From contig CAYRYU010000019.1 in the NCBI GenBank assembly GCA_964428355.1, positions 16,128 through 80,127 on the forward strand: 64,000 nucleotides of DNA, written 5' to 3'. How positions within the stretch are numbered: the first letter of the stretch is position 1; every line of letters begins with the position of its first letter. Both the position numbers and the translations under genes were made by a program. Below the pieces are notes generated by a model. It made no database searches. It was not told the DNA's origin and was given only the letters and a program-made list of their open reading frames with translations. Source of the DNA: CAYRYU01 sp964428355. Its GTDB lineage: Bacteria > Muiribacteriota > Ozemobacteria > Ozemobacterales > Ozemobacteraceae. This document shows positions 8,396 to 15,341 of this stretch, piece by piece.

Positions 8396-9246
8396 CGGAC
8401 CGCAATCCCACCCCCCCGCCGCCCGACCTTCCCCCGTTTCCTCCACCCCCTGAGCCGGCACCCGGAGCGGTTCCAATCCCTGAGCCCACCGGGGATTCGA
8501 AAGACGAGATCCAGGTCGAGGGCGTTTCAAAGACCTATTCCGGCCGAAGGGTCGTCGACAACGTCTCCCTATCAATCCGTAAGGGGGAGGTCGTGGGACT
8601 GCTGGGCCCGAACGGAGCCGGGAAGACGACCACATTCTACATGGTCGTGGGGCTCATCAAGCCCGACTCCGGAATCATCCGCTACAACCACCGGGATATC
8701 TCCCAGATGCCGATGTACCGGCGGGCTCGCAGGGGGATAGGGTATCTTCCCCAGGAGGCCTCCGTTTTCCGGAAGCTGACGGTTAGGGAAAACATCGAAC
8801 TGATCCTGGAGAACATCCGCATCCCCCCGGAGGTCGCCCGGGAGCGCCTCGAACGCCTCATGTCGGAGTTGGGGATCGACAGGATCGCCGACAGCATGGG
8901 CTATGCCCTTTCCGGTGGAGAACGCCGCCGGGTCGAGATCGCGCGCGCCCTCGCCGCGGAACCCAATTTCATCCTCCTCGACGAACCTTTCGCCGGGGTC
9001 GATCCGATAGCGGTGCAGGACATCCAATCCATCATCCTCCAGCTCCAGCGCAAGGGTCTGGGCCTGCTCATCACCGATCACAACGTCCGTGAAACCCTTG
9101 CCATAGTTGATCGGGCCTACATCATGAACCTCGGGCAGATCCTGGTTTCGGGAACCGCCGAGTTCGTAGCGCACAACGAGACCGCCAGGAAGTTCTATCT
9201 GGGCGACCGTTTCCAACTCGACCAGATAGAAAAAGACCTTCCGTGA
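8392..9246 (+). CDS. lptB: LPS export ABC transporter ATP-binding protein LptB
   Basis: Cytoplasmic ATPase that powers LPS extraction from the inner membrane by LptFG. ABC signatures are complete: Walker A GPNGAGKT (residues 72-79), signature LSGGE (172-176), Walker B LLDEP (194-198) and the H-loop histidine near 229 (ITDHNVRE). The family is about 240 aa; this one is 284 because of an N-terminal block of some 38 residues that is largely proline. It overlaps lptA by ATGA and DUF3084 by GTGA, so translation is coupled. Genes for LptF and LptG are not in the window. Confidence 0.93.
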   Translation: MTDRNPTPPPPDLPPFPPPPEPAPGAVPIPEPTGDSKDEIQVEGVSKTYSGRRVVDNVSLSIRKGEVVGLLGPNGAGKTTTFYMVVGLIKPDSGIIRYNHRDISQMPMYRRARRGIGYLPQEASVFRKLTVRENIELILENIRIPPEVARERLERLMSELGIDRIADSMGYALSGGERRRVEIARALAAEPNFILLDEPFAGVDPIAVQDIQSIILQLQRKGLGLLITDHNVRETLAIVDRAYIMNLGQILVSGTAEFVAHNETARKFYLGDRFQLDQIEKDLP

Positions 9247-10190
9247 TCCCGATCCTGGTATTGATGGTTGTCAGCGCCATCATTGCGTATCTGGGGGATA
9301 TACTCGGAACCTACGTCGGAAAGCGCCGCCTCTCGGTGTTCGGCCTTCGCCCCCGGGTTTCAGCCCTCTTGATTGCGATCTCGACCGGTATCCTGATCAC
9401 GCTGCTGACCCTGACCGTCGCGGCCATGCTTTCGGACAACGTGAAGATCGCCCTTTTTTCCGTCCAGCAACTGAAAAAGGACGTTTCCGACCTGACGACG
9501 GAGCGGGCGCGCCTCCAGGGCGAGATCGAAACCCTGAGCAACCGGGTCCGGATCAAGGAACAGGAGAACGTCGTTTTCCGCAAGGATGAAATGATCACCA
9601 CGCGGGTCATTCCTGCCGGAAAGCCTTCGGCGGATGTGACCGCGGAACTCGAGAATCTTTTCGGGACCCTTTTCCAGATCGCGAGCGACAGCCGGCTGAC
9701 GGTCAGCGACAAAGCGGCCTTTTTCGAGGAAAACCGGGCACAGATCAAGGCGATGGCGGAACACATCGCCACATCCACGATCGAGACGATCGTCGCGGCC
9801 ATCGCCGGAGAGAACATCCACGTCGGGGAAAGTCTCGGCAAGGTGAGGTTCCAGATCCGCCCCAACGTCCTCATCTTCCATTCCGACCAGGAGATCGCCT
9901 CTCTCGAGGTCGATGGGACCTCCGAACGCACCGAGATCGCCCGCACACTCCGGGATTTCATGGACGAGATCAATCACGAGGTCTTCCGCCTTGGAATGAT
10001 AGGGAACCCTTTGACCGAGAGGTTCGGGGACCTCACCTCGGAATCCGCGCTTTCTCTTTACGACATGGTCAACCAGATCAAGAAGCTCGGACGAACGTTG
10101 ACCCTGGTCGCCGTCGTGCGTGAGGACACCTACGCCAAGGGTCCGTTGAACGTTTCGTTCAGGATCGAGGAGAATCCTTCAGGTGAGTAG
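9243..10190 (+). CDS. DUF3084 membrane protein
   Basis: A 315-residue protein matching the DUF3084 family in pattern. It has two N-terminal membrane segments separated by the family-like GTYVGKRRLSVFGLRPR loop, then a coiled coil near residues 75-115 (LTTERARLQGEIETLSNR) and a soluble alpha/beta C-terminal part. It starts with GTG inside the lptB stop. The family's function is not known; tight coupling to lptB suggests a part in envelope or LPS assembly, which is inference. The stop is TAG. Confidence 0.75.
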   Translation: MIPILVLMVVSAIIAYLGDILGTYVGKRRLSVFGLRPRVSALLIAISTGILITLLTLTVAAMLSDNVKIALFSVQQLKKDVSDLTTERARLQGEIETLSNRVRIKEQENVVFRKDEMITTRVIPAGKPSADVTAELENLFGTLFQIASDSRLTVSDKAAFFEENRAQIKAMAEHIATSTIETIVAAIAGENIHVGESLGKVRFQIRPNVLIFHSDQEIASLEVDGTSERTEIARTLRDFMDEINHEVFRLGMIGNPLTERFGDLTSESALSLYDMVNQIKKLGRTLTLVAVVREDTYAKGPLNVSFRIEENPSGE

Positions 10191-10262
10191 TCGGCTTTTT
10201 TTCATCGGATCTCGGAGGCTCCCAATCCATTCCGATGCGCCGAAAGAGGCTGGGGGGCCCGA

Positions 10263-11114
10263 ATGAGCACCGAAAATCCGGACATTTCTGTACACATCAT
10301 CGAGAGCGGGACCATGGAGGTCGACGGGGGGGCCGTCTTCGGGATCATCCCCAAGGTCATCTGGGAAAAACGCATGAAACCGGATTCCAGAAACCGGGTA
10401 AGGCTTGGCATAAGACAAGTCCTCGTCAAGGGCCCCGACTTCCGGCTCCTGATCGACACCGGGGCTGGAACGAAACTTCCGCCAGACGCGCGCGGGGGAT
10501 TCCGCCTTTCGGAATCGCGATCCTGGAGCGACAGGCTTTCCCCGTTCGGAGTCGGCCCGGATGAGATCACGCACGTCGTCCTGACGCATCTCCATTTCGA
10601 CCACGTGGGAGGTGCCTCGGAGTTCGACGCGGAAAGGAATTCCATCCTTCCGGCATTTCCGAACGCCGAGTTGTTCGTCGACAGGAACGAGTGGGCTTTC
10701 GGGCTTCAGTGTGACGAACGAAGCCGCGGCTCCTATCTCCTGAGGGACCTCCTCCCGCTTCAAGCGGCTGGGAAGGTTCGTTTTACCACCGGTGACCAGG
10801 AGATCATCGGAGGAGTCTCCACGGTGAGAACCGGCGGACATACCGCAGACCACCGGATGGTAGTGCTCCGGCACCGCGGGCTCAGGATATTCTTCCCAGG
10901 AGACATCTGCCCGACCCGGCATCATCTCAATCCCGCCTGGCGTTCCGCCATCGATCTTTTCCCGCTCGAGTCCGAAAGGGCGCAAAGGAAGATGATCGAA
11001 CAGGCATTGAAAGAGGATCACAGGATCGTGTTCTCCCACGATCCCGATGGCGGCTGGTACCGAATCACAGGATCCCCGCGTTTTCCCCGGGCGGAGGGCG
11101 CCGATGCCCCCTGA
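10263..11114 (+). CDS. metallo-beta-lactamase-fold hydrolase
   Basis: A 283-residue member of the metallo-beta-lactamase superfamily, probably a cytoplasmic hydrolase. The zinc-binding motif THLHFDHVGG is at 108-117, with GGHTADH later and the metal-bridging aspartate in FFPGDICPT. There is no signal peptide. The ATG at 10263 follows a G-rich stretch that can serve as a ribosome site, 72 bases after the DUF3084 stop. Its stop lies 11 bases inside the next gene. The substrate is unknown; lactonase- or RNase Z-like roles are all possible within this fold. Confidence 0.8.
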   Translation: MSTENPDISVHIIESGTMEVDGGAVFGIIPKVIWEKRMKPDSRNRVRLGIRQVLVKGPDFRLLIDTGAGTKLPPDARGGFRLSESRSWSDRLSPFGVGPDEITHVVLTHLHFDHVGGASEFDAERNSILPAFPNAELFVDRNEWAFGLQCDERSRGSYLLRDLLPLQAAGKVRFTTGDQEIIGGVSTVRTGGHTADHRMVVLRHRGLRIFFPGDICPTRHHLNPAWRSAIDLFPLESERAQRKMIEQALKEDHRIVFSHDPDGGWYRITGSPRFPRAEGADAP

Positions 11115-11976
11115 ACGAATCTCGGTGCTCGTGAATCCGCTCTCGAGAACCCTCGATCGGGCAAGGCTGGATCGTGCGCTGGATCTTTTCAAAGGTTCAT
11201 TCCCAACCGACCTCATCTGGACGGAGAATCCCGAGCACACACGCCGGCTGTGCGCGGAATTGGGGAAGCTGCCCCGGAGGCTCGTCGTGGTCTGCGGAGG
11301 GGATGGAAGCATCCTTGCCGCGGTCAATGGCCTTCCACCCGAAGGCCTCCTCGGGATCCTCCCCTCCGGAACCGCGAACGTCGTCGCCCGTGAGTTCGGG
11401 ATTCCGCTCGACCTGGTCGAAGCGGCCAAGGTCTGCATCTGCGGAGCGATCAGGAGTTTCGATACCGGCGTCTTGGGCGACACACGTTTCATCATGTCCG
11501 CGGGAATCGGGTTCGACGCTCATGTGGCGGGTTCGGTTCCGAAACCGCTCAAGCGCATCCTCGGGCAGTTCGCGTACCATATAGAGACGATGCGCAAGTT
11601 GCCGACCTATCGCCCGCCACGGATAAGCGTCCGGATGAAGGACGGCAGAACCCTATACGGCGCTTTCGCCCTGTTCGCCAACCTCAGGCGGTACGGGGGC
11701 GGGATCTTCTTCGCTCCAGGAGCCAGGCCGGATGACGGCCTTCTCGACCTGGTCCTTTTCCGGGATCTCTCCTTCCGAAGTTTCTTGAAAGGCATCCATG
11801 GCGCATTCCTCAGGCGCGGGGTCCCCGCCGAGGTTGCGGAAACAATCAAAGGAACCGATTTCTCAGTTTTCTGCGACATGCCCACTCCCATCCAGCTCGA
11901 CGGGGAGGTCTTCCCACCGATCACGAACGTCGGTGTCGGGGTCCGGCCTGGCGGGGTCCGGATCGTGGTCCCGTGA
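11104..11976 (+). CDS. diacylglycerol kinase-like lipid kinase (DagK/YegS family)
   Basis: Lipid kinase of the DAGK catalytic family (290 aa), expected at the membrane surface to phosphorylate diacylglycerol or a related lipid. The nucleotide-binding VVVCGGDGSILAAVNGLP is near residue 62-78, LPSGTANVVAREF near 87-99, and the DGE motif near the C-terminus (IQLDGEVFPP). The start ATG 11104 is inside the end of the hydrolase gene, so the two are coupled. It may recycle lipid in the envelope pathway encoded upstream, but that is inference from position only. Confidence 0.85.
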   Translation: MPPERISVLVNPLSRTLDRARLDRALDLFKGSFPTDLIWTENPEHTRRLCAELGKLPRRLVVVCGGDGSILAAVNGLPPEGLLGILPSGTANVVAREFGIPLDLVEAAKVCICGAIRSFDTGVLGDTRFIMSAGIGFDAHVAGSVPKPLKRILGQFAYHIETMRKLPTYRPPRISVRMKDGRTLYGAFALFANLRRYGGGIFFAPGARPDDGLLDLVLFRDLSFRSFLKGIHGAFLRRGVPAEVAETIKGTDFSVFCDMPTPIQLDGEVFPPITNVGVGVRPGGVRIVVP

Positions 11977-11997
11977 AGGGTCAGGAATGAAAAACCG

Positions 11998-13386
11998 ATG
12001 AGCACCCTCTGGTATTTGATGAAAGCCGGATTTCTGGGAGGACTGGGGATCGGGACGATGGCGTTCATCTTCTTCCTGCTCCACCCAATGTGGTTCGAGG
12101 CCCGCTTCCGGGGAAGCTTCCGGGGACAGCGTGGCCGCCTTTCCTTCTTCCATTTTTTCGGGCTTCTGGAAATCGCGGGAGAAGGAGGGGTATCCTCGAA
12201 ACGCCTTCTTATCCGGTTCTGGAGATGGACGTGGCGCTTCCCCAGGCCGACGAAACCTCCTTCCCCCCCTCCAGGCGCACCGAAAGCAGATAAGCCCGTT
12301 GAACGGGTCGCCCGGCCTTTCGAAGGAGACTCGAGCCCCACGACGGGGCGAATGTGCCCGAAAAGCCAGGACGAACCGCAGGATGCGGCAGTGTCGGGCC
12401 AGGGCCACGGATGGCCCGTCCTTGGCCCGACGGGCGCAGTCCCTGAGGGAACCCCACCACCTTCTCCAAAGGCTTCGAAGACGGACGGGAAGGTGGAGAA
12501 AGCTCCGGAAGCCAGGTCACCTGACGAAAAACCCGGGACCGTACCATCCGTTTTTGCCCCCCCTAAGCCACTTCCCAGAGGCCTTCCGGGTGAGATAACC
12601 GAGATCCCCCGGTCGGTTCAGAAGAGCGTGACGGGCCCCGTTCCCCCACTCCCGTCCACCAATACTCCGGCCCTTTCCGGTCCCTCCGAACCTTTCGGCG
12701 CAAAGCCAGCCTCCGGGCTTCCACCCCAGTCCCCCACTGACGACAAAGTTCCCGGGGCGCCTCAACCGATTCTACCGCCGGCAGGTGAGACTCCGTCGGG
12801 CTTTTCATCGGAGACCCGGCCCCCTGCCCCCCCTCCTTCACCGCCGCCGCCTCCACCTCCGCCTCCGCCCGAGGAGCCGGGAAAAACGGGAGGTGAACCA
12901 GGCTCATCGGAACCGGGCGGATTCCGTCAGACCCTCCGTCGCATCCGCAAGAAGATCAGCCAATGGTACAAAAAGGGGAAATTCTACTACAAGCAGGGGA
13001 AGAACATCTGGGGAAGGGTGTCGCCCATGACGTGGCGCCTTTTCGACCGTATGAAACGTGGCGTATTCCTTTCGGATCCCAGGTTGAGGCTCAGATACGG
13101 CTTTTCCGACCCCTTTGTCACGGGAATGGCCCATGGAATGGCTTGCCAGGCGGCTGGAATGCTCCTTCCGCTGGGGGTCACCTTCGAACCGATTCCCTCC
13201 TTCCCTCCGGGGACACCTTATGTACGCGGAAGTCTGCGGTTCCGGATCGCCCCCTGGCGGATGGCATGGAGCTTCTTTGCATTCATGGCCGAACCTGAAC
13301 TCTGGAAGGGCCTCTGGGATCTGGGGAAATGGTGGAGAAACCGGAAGAAGAAGCCGGAGGTGCCGCCCGAACCCCCGAAAAAGTGA
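11998..13386 (+). CDS. DUF2953 (YtfI-like) protein with proline-rich insert
   Basis: A 462-residue protein with one N-terminal membrane segment (GGLGIGTMAFIFFLLHPM), a long disordered proline-rich middle (about 80-300) and a C-terminal conserved part (RRIRKKISQWYKKGKFYYKQ, then RYGFSDPFVTGMAHGMACQA) that fits DUF2953. In Bacillus the DUF2953 gene ytfI precedes ytfJ, and here the next gene is the YtfJ/GerW homologue, which supports the call. A structured DNA repeat (12319-12438) lies in frame within the disordered part and encodes SPTTGRMCPKSQDEP and following residues. Function is not established. Confidence 0.72.
   Translation: MSTLWYLMKAGFLGGLGIGTMAFIFFLLHPMWFEARFRGSFRGQRGRLSFFHFFGLLEIAGEGGVSSKRLLIRFWRWTWRFPRPTKPPSPPPGAPKADKPVERVARPFEGDSSPTTGRMCPKSQDEPQDAAVSGQGHGWPVLGPTGAVPEGTPPPSPKASKTDGKVEKAPEARSPDEKPGTVPSVFAPPKPLPRGLPGEITEIPRSVQKSVTGPVPPLPSTNTPALSGPSEPFGAKPASGLPPQSPTDDKVPGAPQPILPPAGETPSGFSSETRPPAPPPSPPPPPPPPPPEEPGKTGGEPGSSEPGGFRQTLRRIRKKISQWYKKGKFYYKQGKNIWGRVSPMTWRLFDRMKRGVFLSDPRLRLRYGFSDPFVTGMAHGMACQAAGMLLPLGVTFEPIPSFPPGTPYVRGSLRFRIAPWRMAWSFFAFMAEPELWKGLWDLGKWWRNRKKKPEVPPEPPKK
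12319..12438 (+). repeat. structured palindromic repeat, copy 1, in frame inside the DUF2953 gene
   Basis: The first 53 bases match 63948-64000 with six differences. The element can fold as nested stems: hairpin GCCCC/GGGGC (12335-12339 with 12345-12349); P1 TGTGCCCG (12353-12360) with CGGGCGCA (12431-12438); P2 GCCAGGACG (12365-12373) with CGTCCTTGGC (12417-12426, one bulged T); inside these, hairpins CCGCA/TGCGG (12376-12388) and GGCCA/TGGCC (12403-12416). It is read through as protein without a stop. It resembles palindromic elements that insert into genes, such as those in Rickettsia, but I cannot assign a family. Confidence 0.7.
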
Positions 13387-13467
13387 TTCCCCCGCGGCGG
13401 GATGTTTTGAATTTACTTTTCGACGGACTTCATTTAAAGTATCCCATGACGTTCAGGAGGACCTAGT

Positions 13468-13884
13468 ATGGGAATCGACTCTCTAATCAAAACCGTTCTT
13501 TCAGAATTGCAGGTTGCGATCAATTCCAAGACCGTGATCGGGGACCCCATTTCCGTCCAGAACTGGACGGTGATTCCGGTCACCAAGGTTTCCTTCGGCT
13601 TCGGTGCGGGTGGCGGCCAGGGCAAGAAGGATTCCAACGACTTCGGCGGCGGTTCGGGAGGCGGTGCCACCATCGAGCCCACCGCATTCATCGCGGTCAA
13701 CCCCAACGAGGTGAAGCTTTTTTCCCTCAAGGGCAAAGAAACCGTCTGGGAAAAGATCCTGAACGTCGAGACTGCGGAGAAGATCTACCAGAAAATCATG
13801 GGAATCAAGGAGGAAAACGGCGCGGCCAAGCAAGAAACCACCTCCCCCCAACCCGCTTCACCAGGCGAACCCCAGAAGGGGTGA
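13468..13884 (+). CDS. GerW/YtfJ family protein
   Basis: A 138-residue protein of the YtfJ/GerW family. The N-terminal half carries the family pattern KTVIGDPISVQNWTVIPVTK, then VSFGFGAGGG with a glycine-rich loop, then a hydrophobic strand TAFIAVNPNEVKLFSL. A clear AGGAGG ribosome site precedes ATG 13468. In Bacillus the homologue is needed for spore germination enzyme function, but the family is also common in bacteria that do not sporulate. It follows the DUF2953 gene, as in Bacillus. The role here is unknown; no other sporulation gene is visible. Confidence 0.85.
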   Translation: MGIDSLIKTVLSELQVAINSKTVIGDPISVQNWTVIPVTKVSFGFGAGGGQGKKDSNDFGGGSGGGATIEPTAFIAVNPNEVKLFSLKGKETVWEKILNVETAEKIYQKIMGIKEENGAAKQETTSPQPASPGEPQKG

Positions 13885-13992
13885 GCGGGCGAACCTTGTC
13901 GGGGCGCAATCTATCGGTCACGGGGAGATTGCCGGGAGGCTTCGTTTCGAACGGCGAGCGGGGAAAATTTCCTGTTGCCCGTTCTGGATCTA

Positions 13993-14001
13993 TGCTATAA
14001 T
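13993..14001 (+). promoter_or_regulatory. extended -10 promoter of the cNMP-MinD gene
   Basis: TGCTATAAT (13993-14001) is a perfect extended -10. The only -35 candidate is TTGCCC at 13975 with a short 15-base spacer. Transcription would start near 14008, about 35 bases before the ATG at 14043. Confidence 0.6.
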
Positions 14002-14042
14002 GACCGCGCTTTGAAAAGACTATGTCATTGGAGAAGGAAAAG

Positions 14043-15263
14043 ATGGACGTCAGCTTGTTGAAGGGAATTGCCCTGTTCGAGGGGCTCGAGGAGTCCGACC
14101 TCAAGAAAATCGCTTCGATCATCAAGGAACGGGACGTCCCGAAGGGTACGATGCTTTTCCAGGAAGGCGATCCGGGAGACGCTTTCTATCTCCTCAAAAA
14201 GGGCGGAGTCGAGCTTCTCAAGAAGGAAGGCGGCAAGGAAAAGGTCGTCAACTCCATCGAAGATTCCGACAAGAGCAACTTTTTCGGCGAGATGGCCCTG
14301 GTCGAGGGTGTACCGCGGACCGCCTCCATCCGGACCTCCAAAGACTCCAGTCTCATGGTGATCTCGAAAACCGATTTCGACATGATGTTGCGGCTGAACT
14401 CGTTCATCGCCCTTCGCATCATGGGCGCCCTTTCCAAGCGCGTCCGGGCGGGGGTCAGTGAGCGGACCGCCGAAGCCAAGGCCGGCAAGGTCGCCTGCGT
14501 TTTCAGCCCCAAGAGCGGCGCAGGGAAGAGCGTTTTCGCGGCCAATGTCGCCACCGGGCTGGCGAAACTGGCCGGTGCGAAGGTGCTCCTCGTCGACCTG
14601 GATCTCCAGTTCGGTGACCAGGCTTTCCAGCTCGATCTGAAGCCCAAACGGACGATCGCGGACCTGGTCGAGTCACCCACCGACAAGTTCGACGTTCTCC
14701 GCGAGTATCTCGTCGAGCACAAGACCGGTTTTTCTGTGCTGCCCGCCCCCATCAAGCCTGAGCAGTCCGAAATGATCAACTCGACGCATCTGCGTCAGAT
14801 ACTCGATCTGACCAGGAAGTATTTCGACTACATCATCCTGGACACCCACTCCCTCTTCCAGGATCTCACCATCAACGCCATGGACATCGCCGATTTCATC
14901 ATGCTGCTGATGCTTCCCAACATGAACCACATCAAGGCCATGCACATGTGCCTCAAGGTCATGGAAAACCTCAAATACCCGCCCGAAAAGACCAAGATCA
15001 TCCTCAACCGCGAAGGCTGCCAATTCAGCCGGACACGCGAGGAGATCGAAGGTGCCCTCAAACGCAAGGTGGACTTCAGGCTGGCCGACGACTGGGCCAA
15101 CGTAAGCAAGCTCGGCGACAGCCAGCAGACCATCTTCGAAGTGGAAAGCGATTCGAGCTACCGCGACGCCCTGACAGGGATTCTCGAGGCGGTTACCGGA
15201 AAATCGCTCCAGGCGAAGAAGGGCAAGACCATCATGGGAGCCATCAAGGGGTGGTTCGGCTGA
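14043..15263 (+). CDS. cyclic-nucleotide-binding domain fused to MinD/CpaE-type ATPase
   Basis: A 406-residue fusion. Residues 1-125 are a cNMP-binding domain (GTMLFQEGDPGDAFYLLKKG, then FGEMALVEGVPRTAS, which matches the phosphate-binding cassette). From about 150 there is a ParA/MinD/CpaE ATPase with deviant Walker A FSPKSGAGKSVFAANVA and Walker B-like VLLVDLDLQFGDQAF. CpaE-type proteins place pili or secretion machinery at the cell pole; the fused domain suggests control by a cyclic nucleotide. The ATG at 14043 has GGAGAAGG upstream and is preferred over ATG 14022. A strong terminator follows. Confidence 0.85.
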   Translation: MDVSLLKGIALFEGLEESDLKKIASIIKERDVPKGTMLFQEGDPGDAFYLLKKGGVELLKKEGGKEKVVNSIEDSDKSNFFGEMALVEGVPRTASIRTSKDSSLMVISKTDFDMMLRLNSFIALRIMGALSKRVRAGVSERTAEAKAGKVACVFSPKSGAGKSVFAANVATGLAKLAGAKVLLVDLDLQFGDQAFQLDLKPKRTIADLVESPTDKFDVLREYLVEHKTGFSVLPAPIKPEQSEMINSTHLRQILDLTRKYFDYIILDTHSLFQDLTINAMDIADFIMLLMLPNMNHIKAMHMCLKVMENLKYPPEKTKIILNREGCQFSRTREEIEGALKRKVDFRLADDWANVSKLGDSQQTIFEVESDSSYRDALTGILEAVTGKSLQAKKGKTIMGAIKGWFG

Positions 15264-15286
15264 AGATCTCACCCCCCGGGAAATCG

Positions 15287-15313
15287 AAAACCCGCCCTCC
15301 TGGGCGGGTTTTT
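15287..15313. terminator. rho-independent terminator, probably bidirectional
   Basis: CCCGCCC (15291-15297), loop TCCT, GGGCGGG (15302-15308), followed by TTTTT and preceded by AAAA. It lies between the convergent cNMP-MinD gene and the tectonin pseudogene and could stop transcription from both sides. Confidence 0.88.
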
Positions 15314-15341
15314 CATTTCCCGTATCCTTGTCGGTTCCGGC

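Noticed and set aside
10188..10263. DUF3084 and the hydrolase as one readthrough protein
   Set aside because: They are in frame with 24 open codons between, but that is likely by chance and the two are unrelated families with a G-rich ribosome site between.
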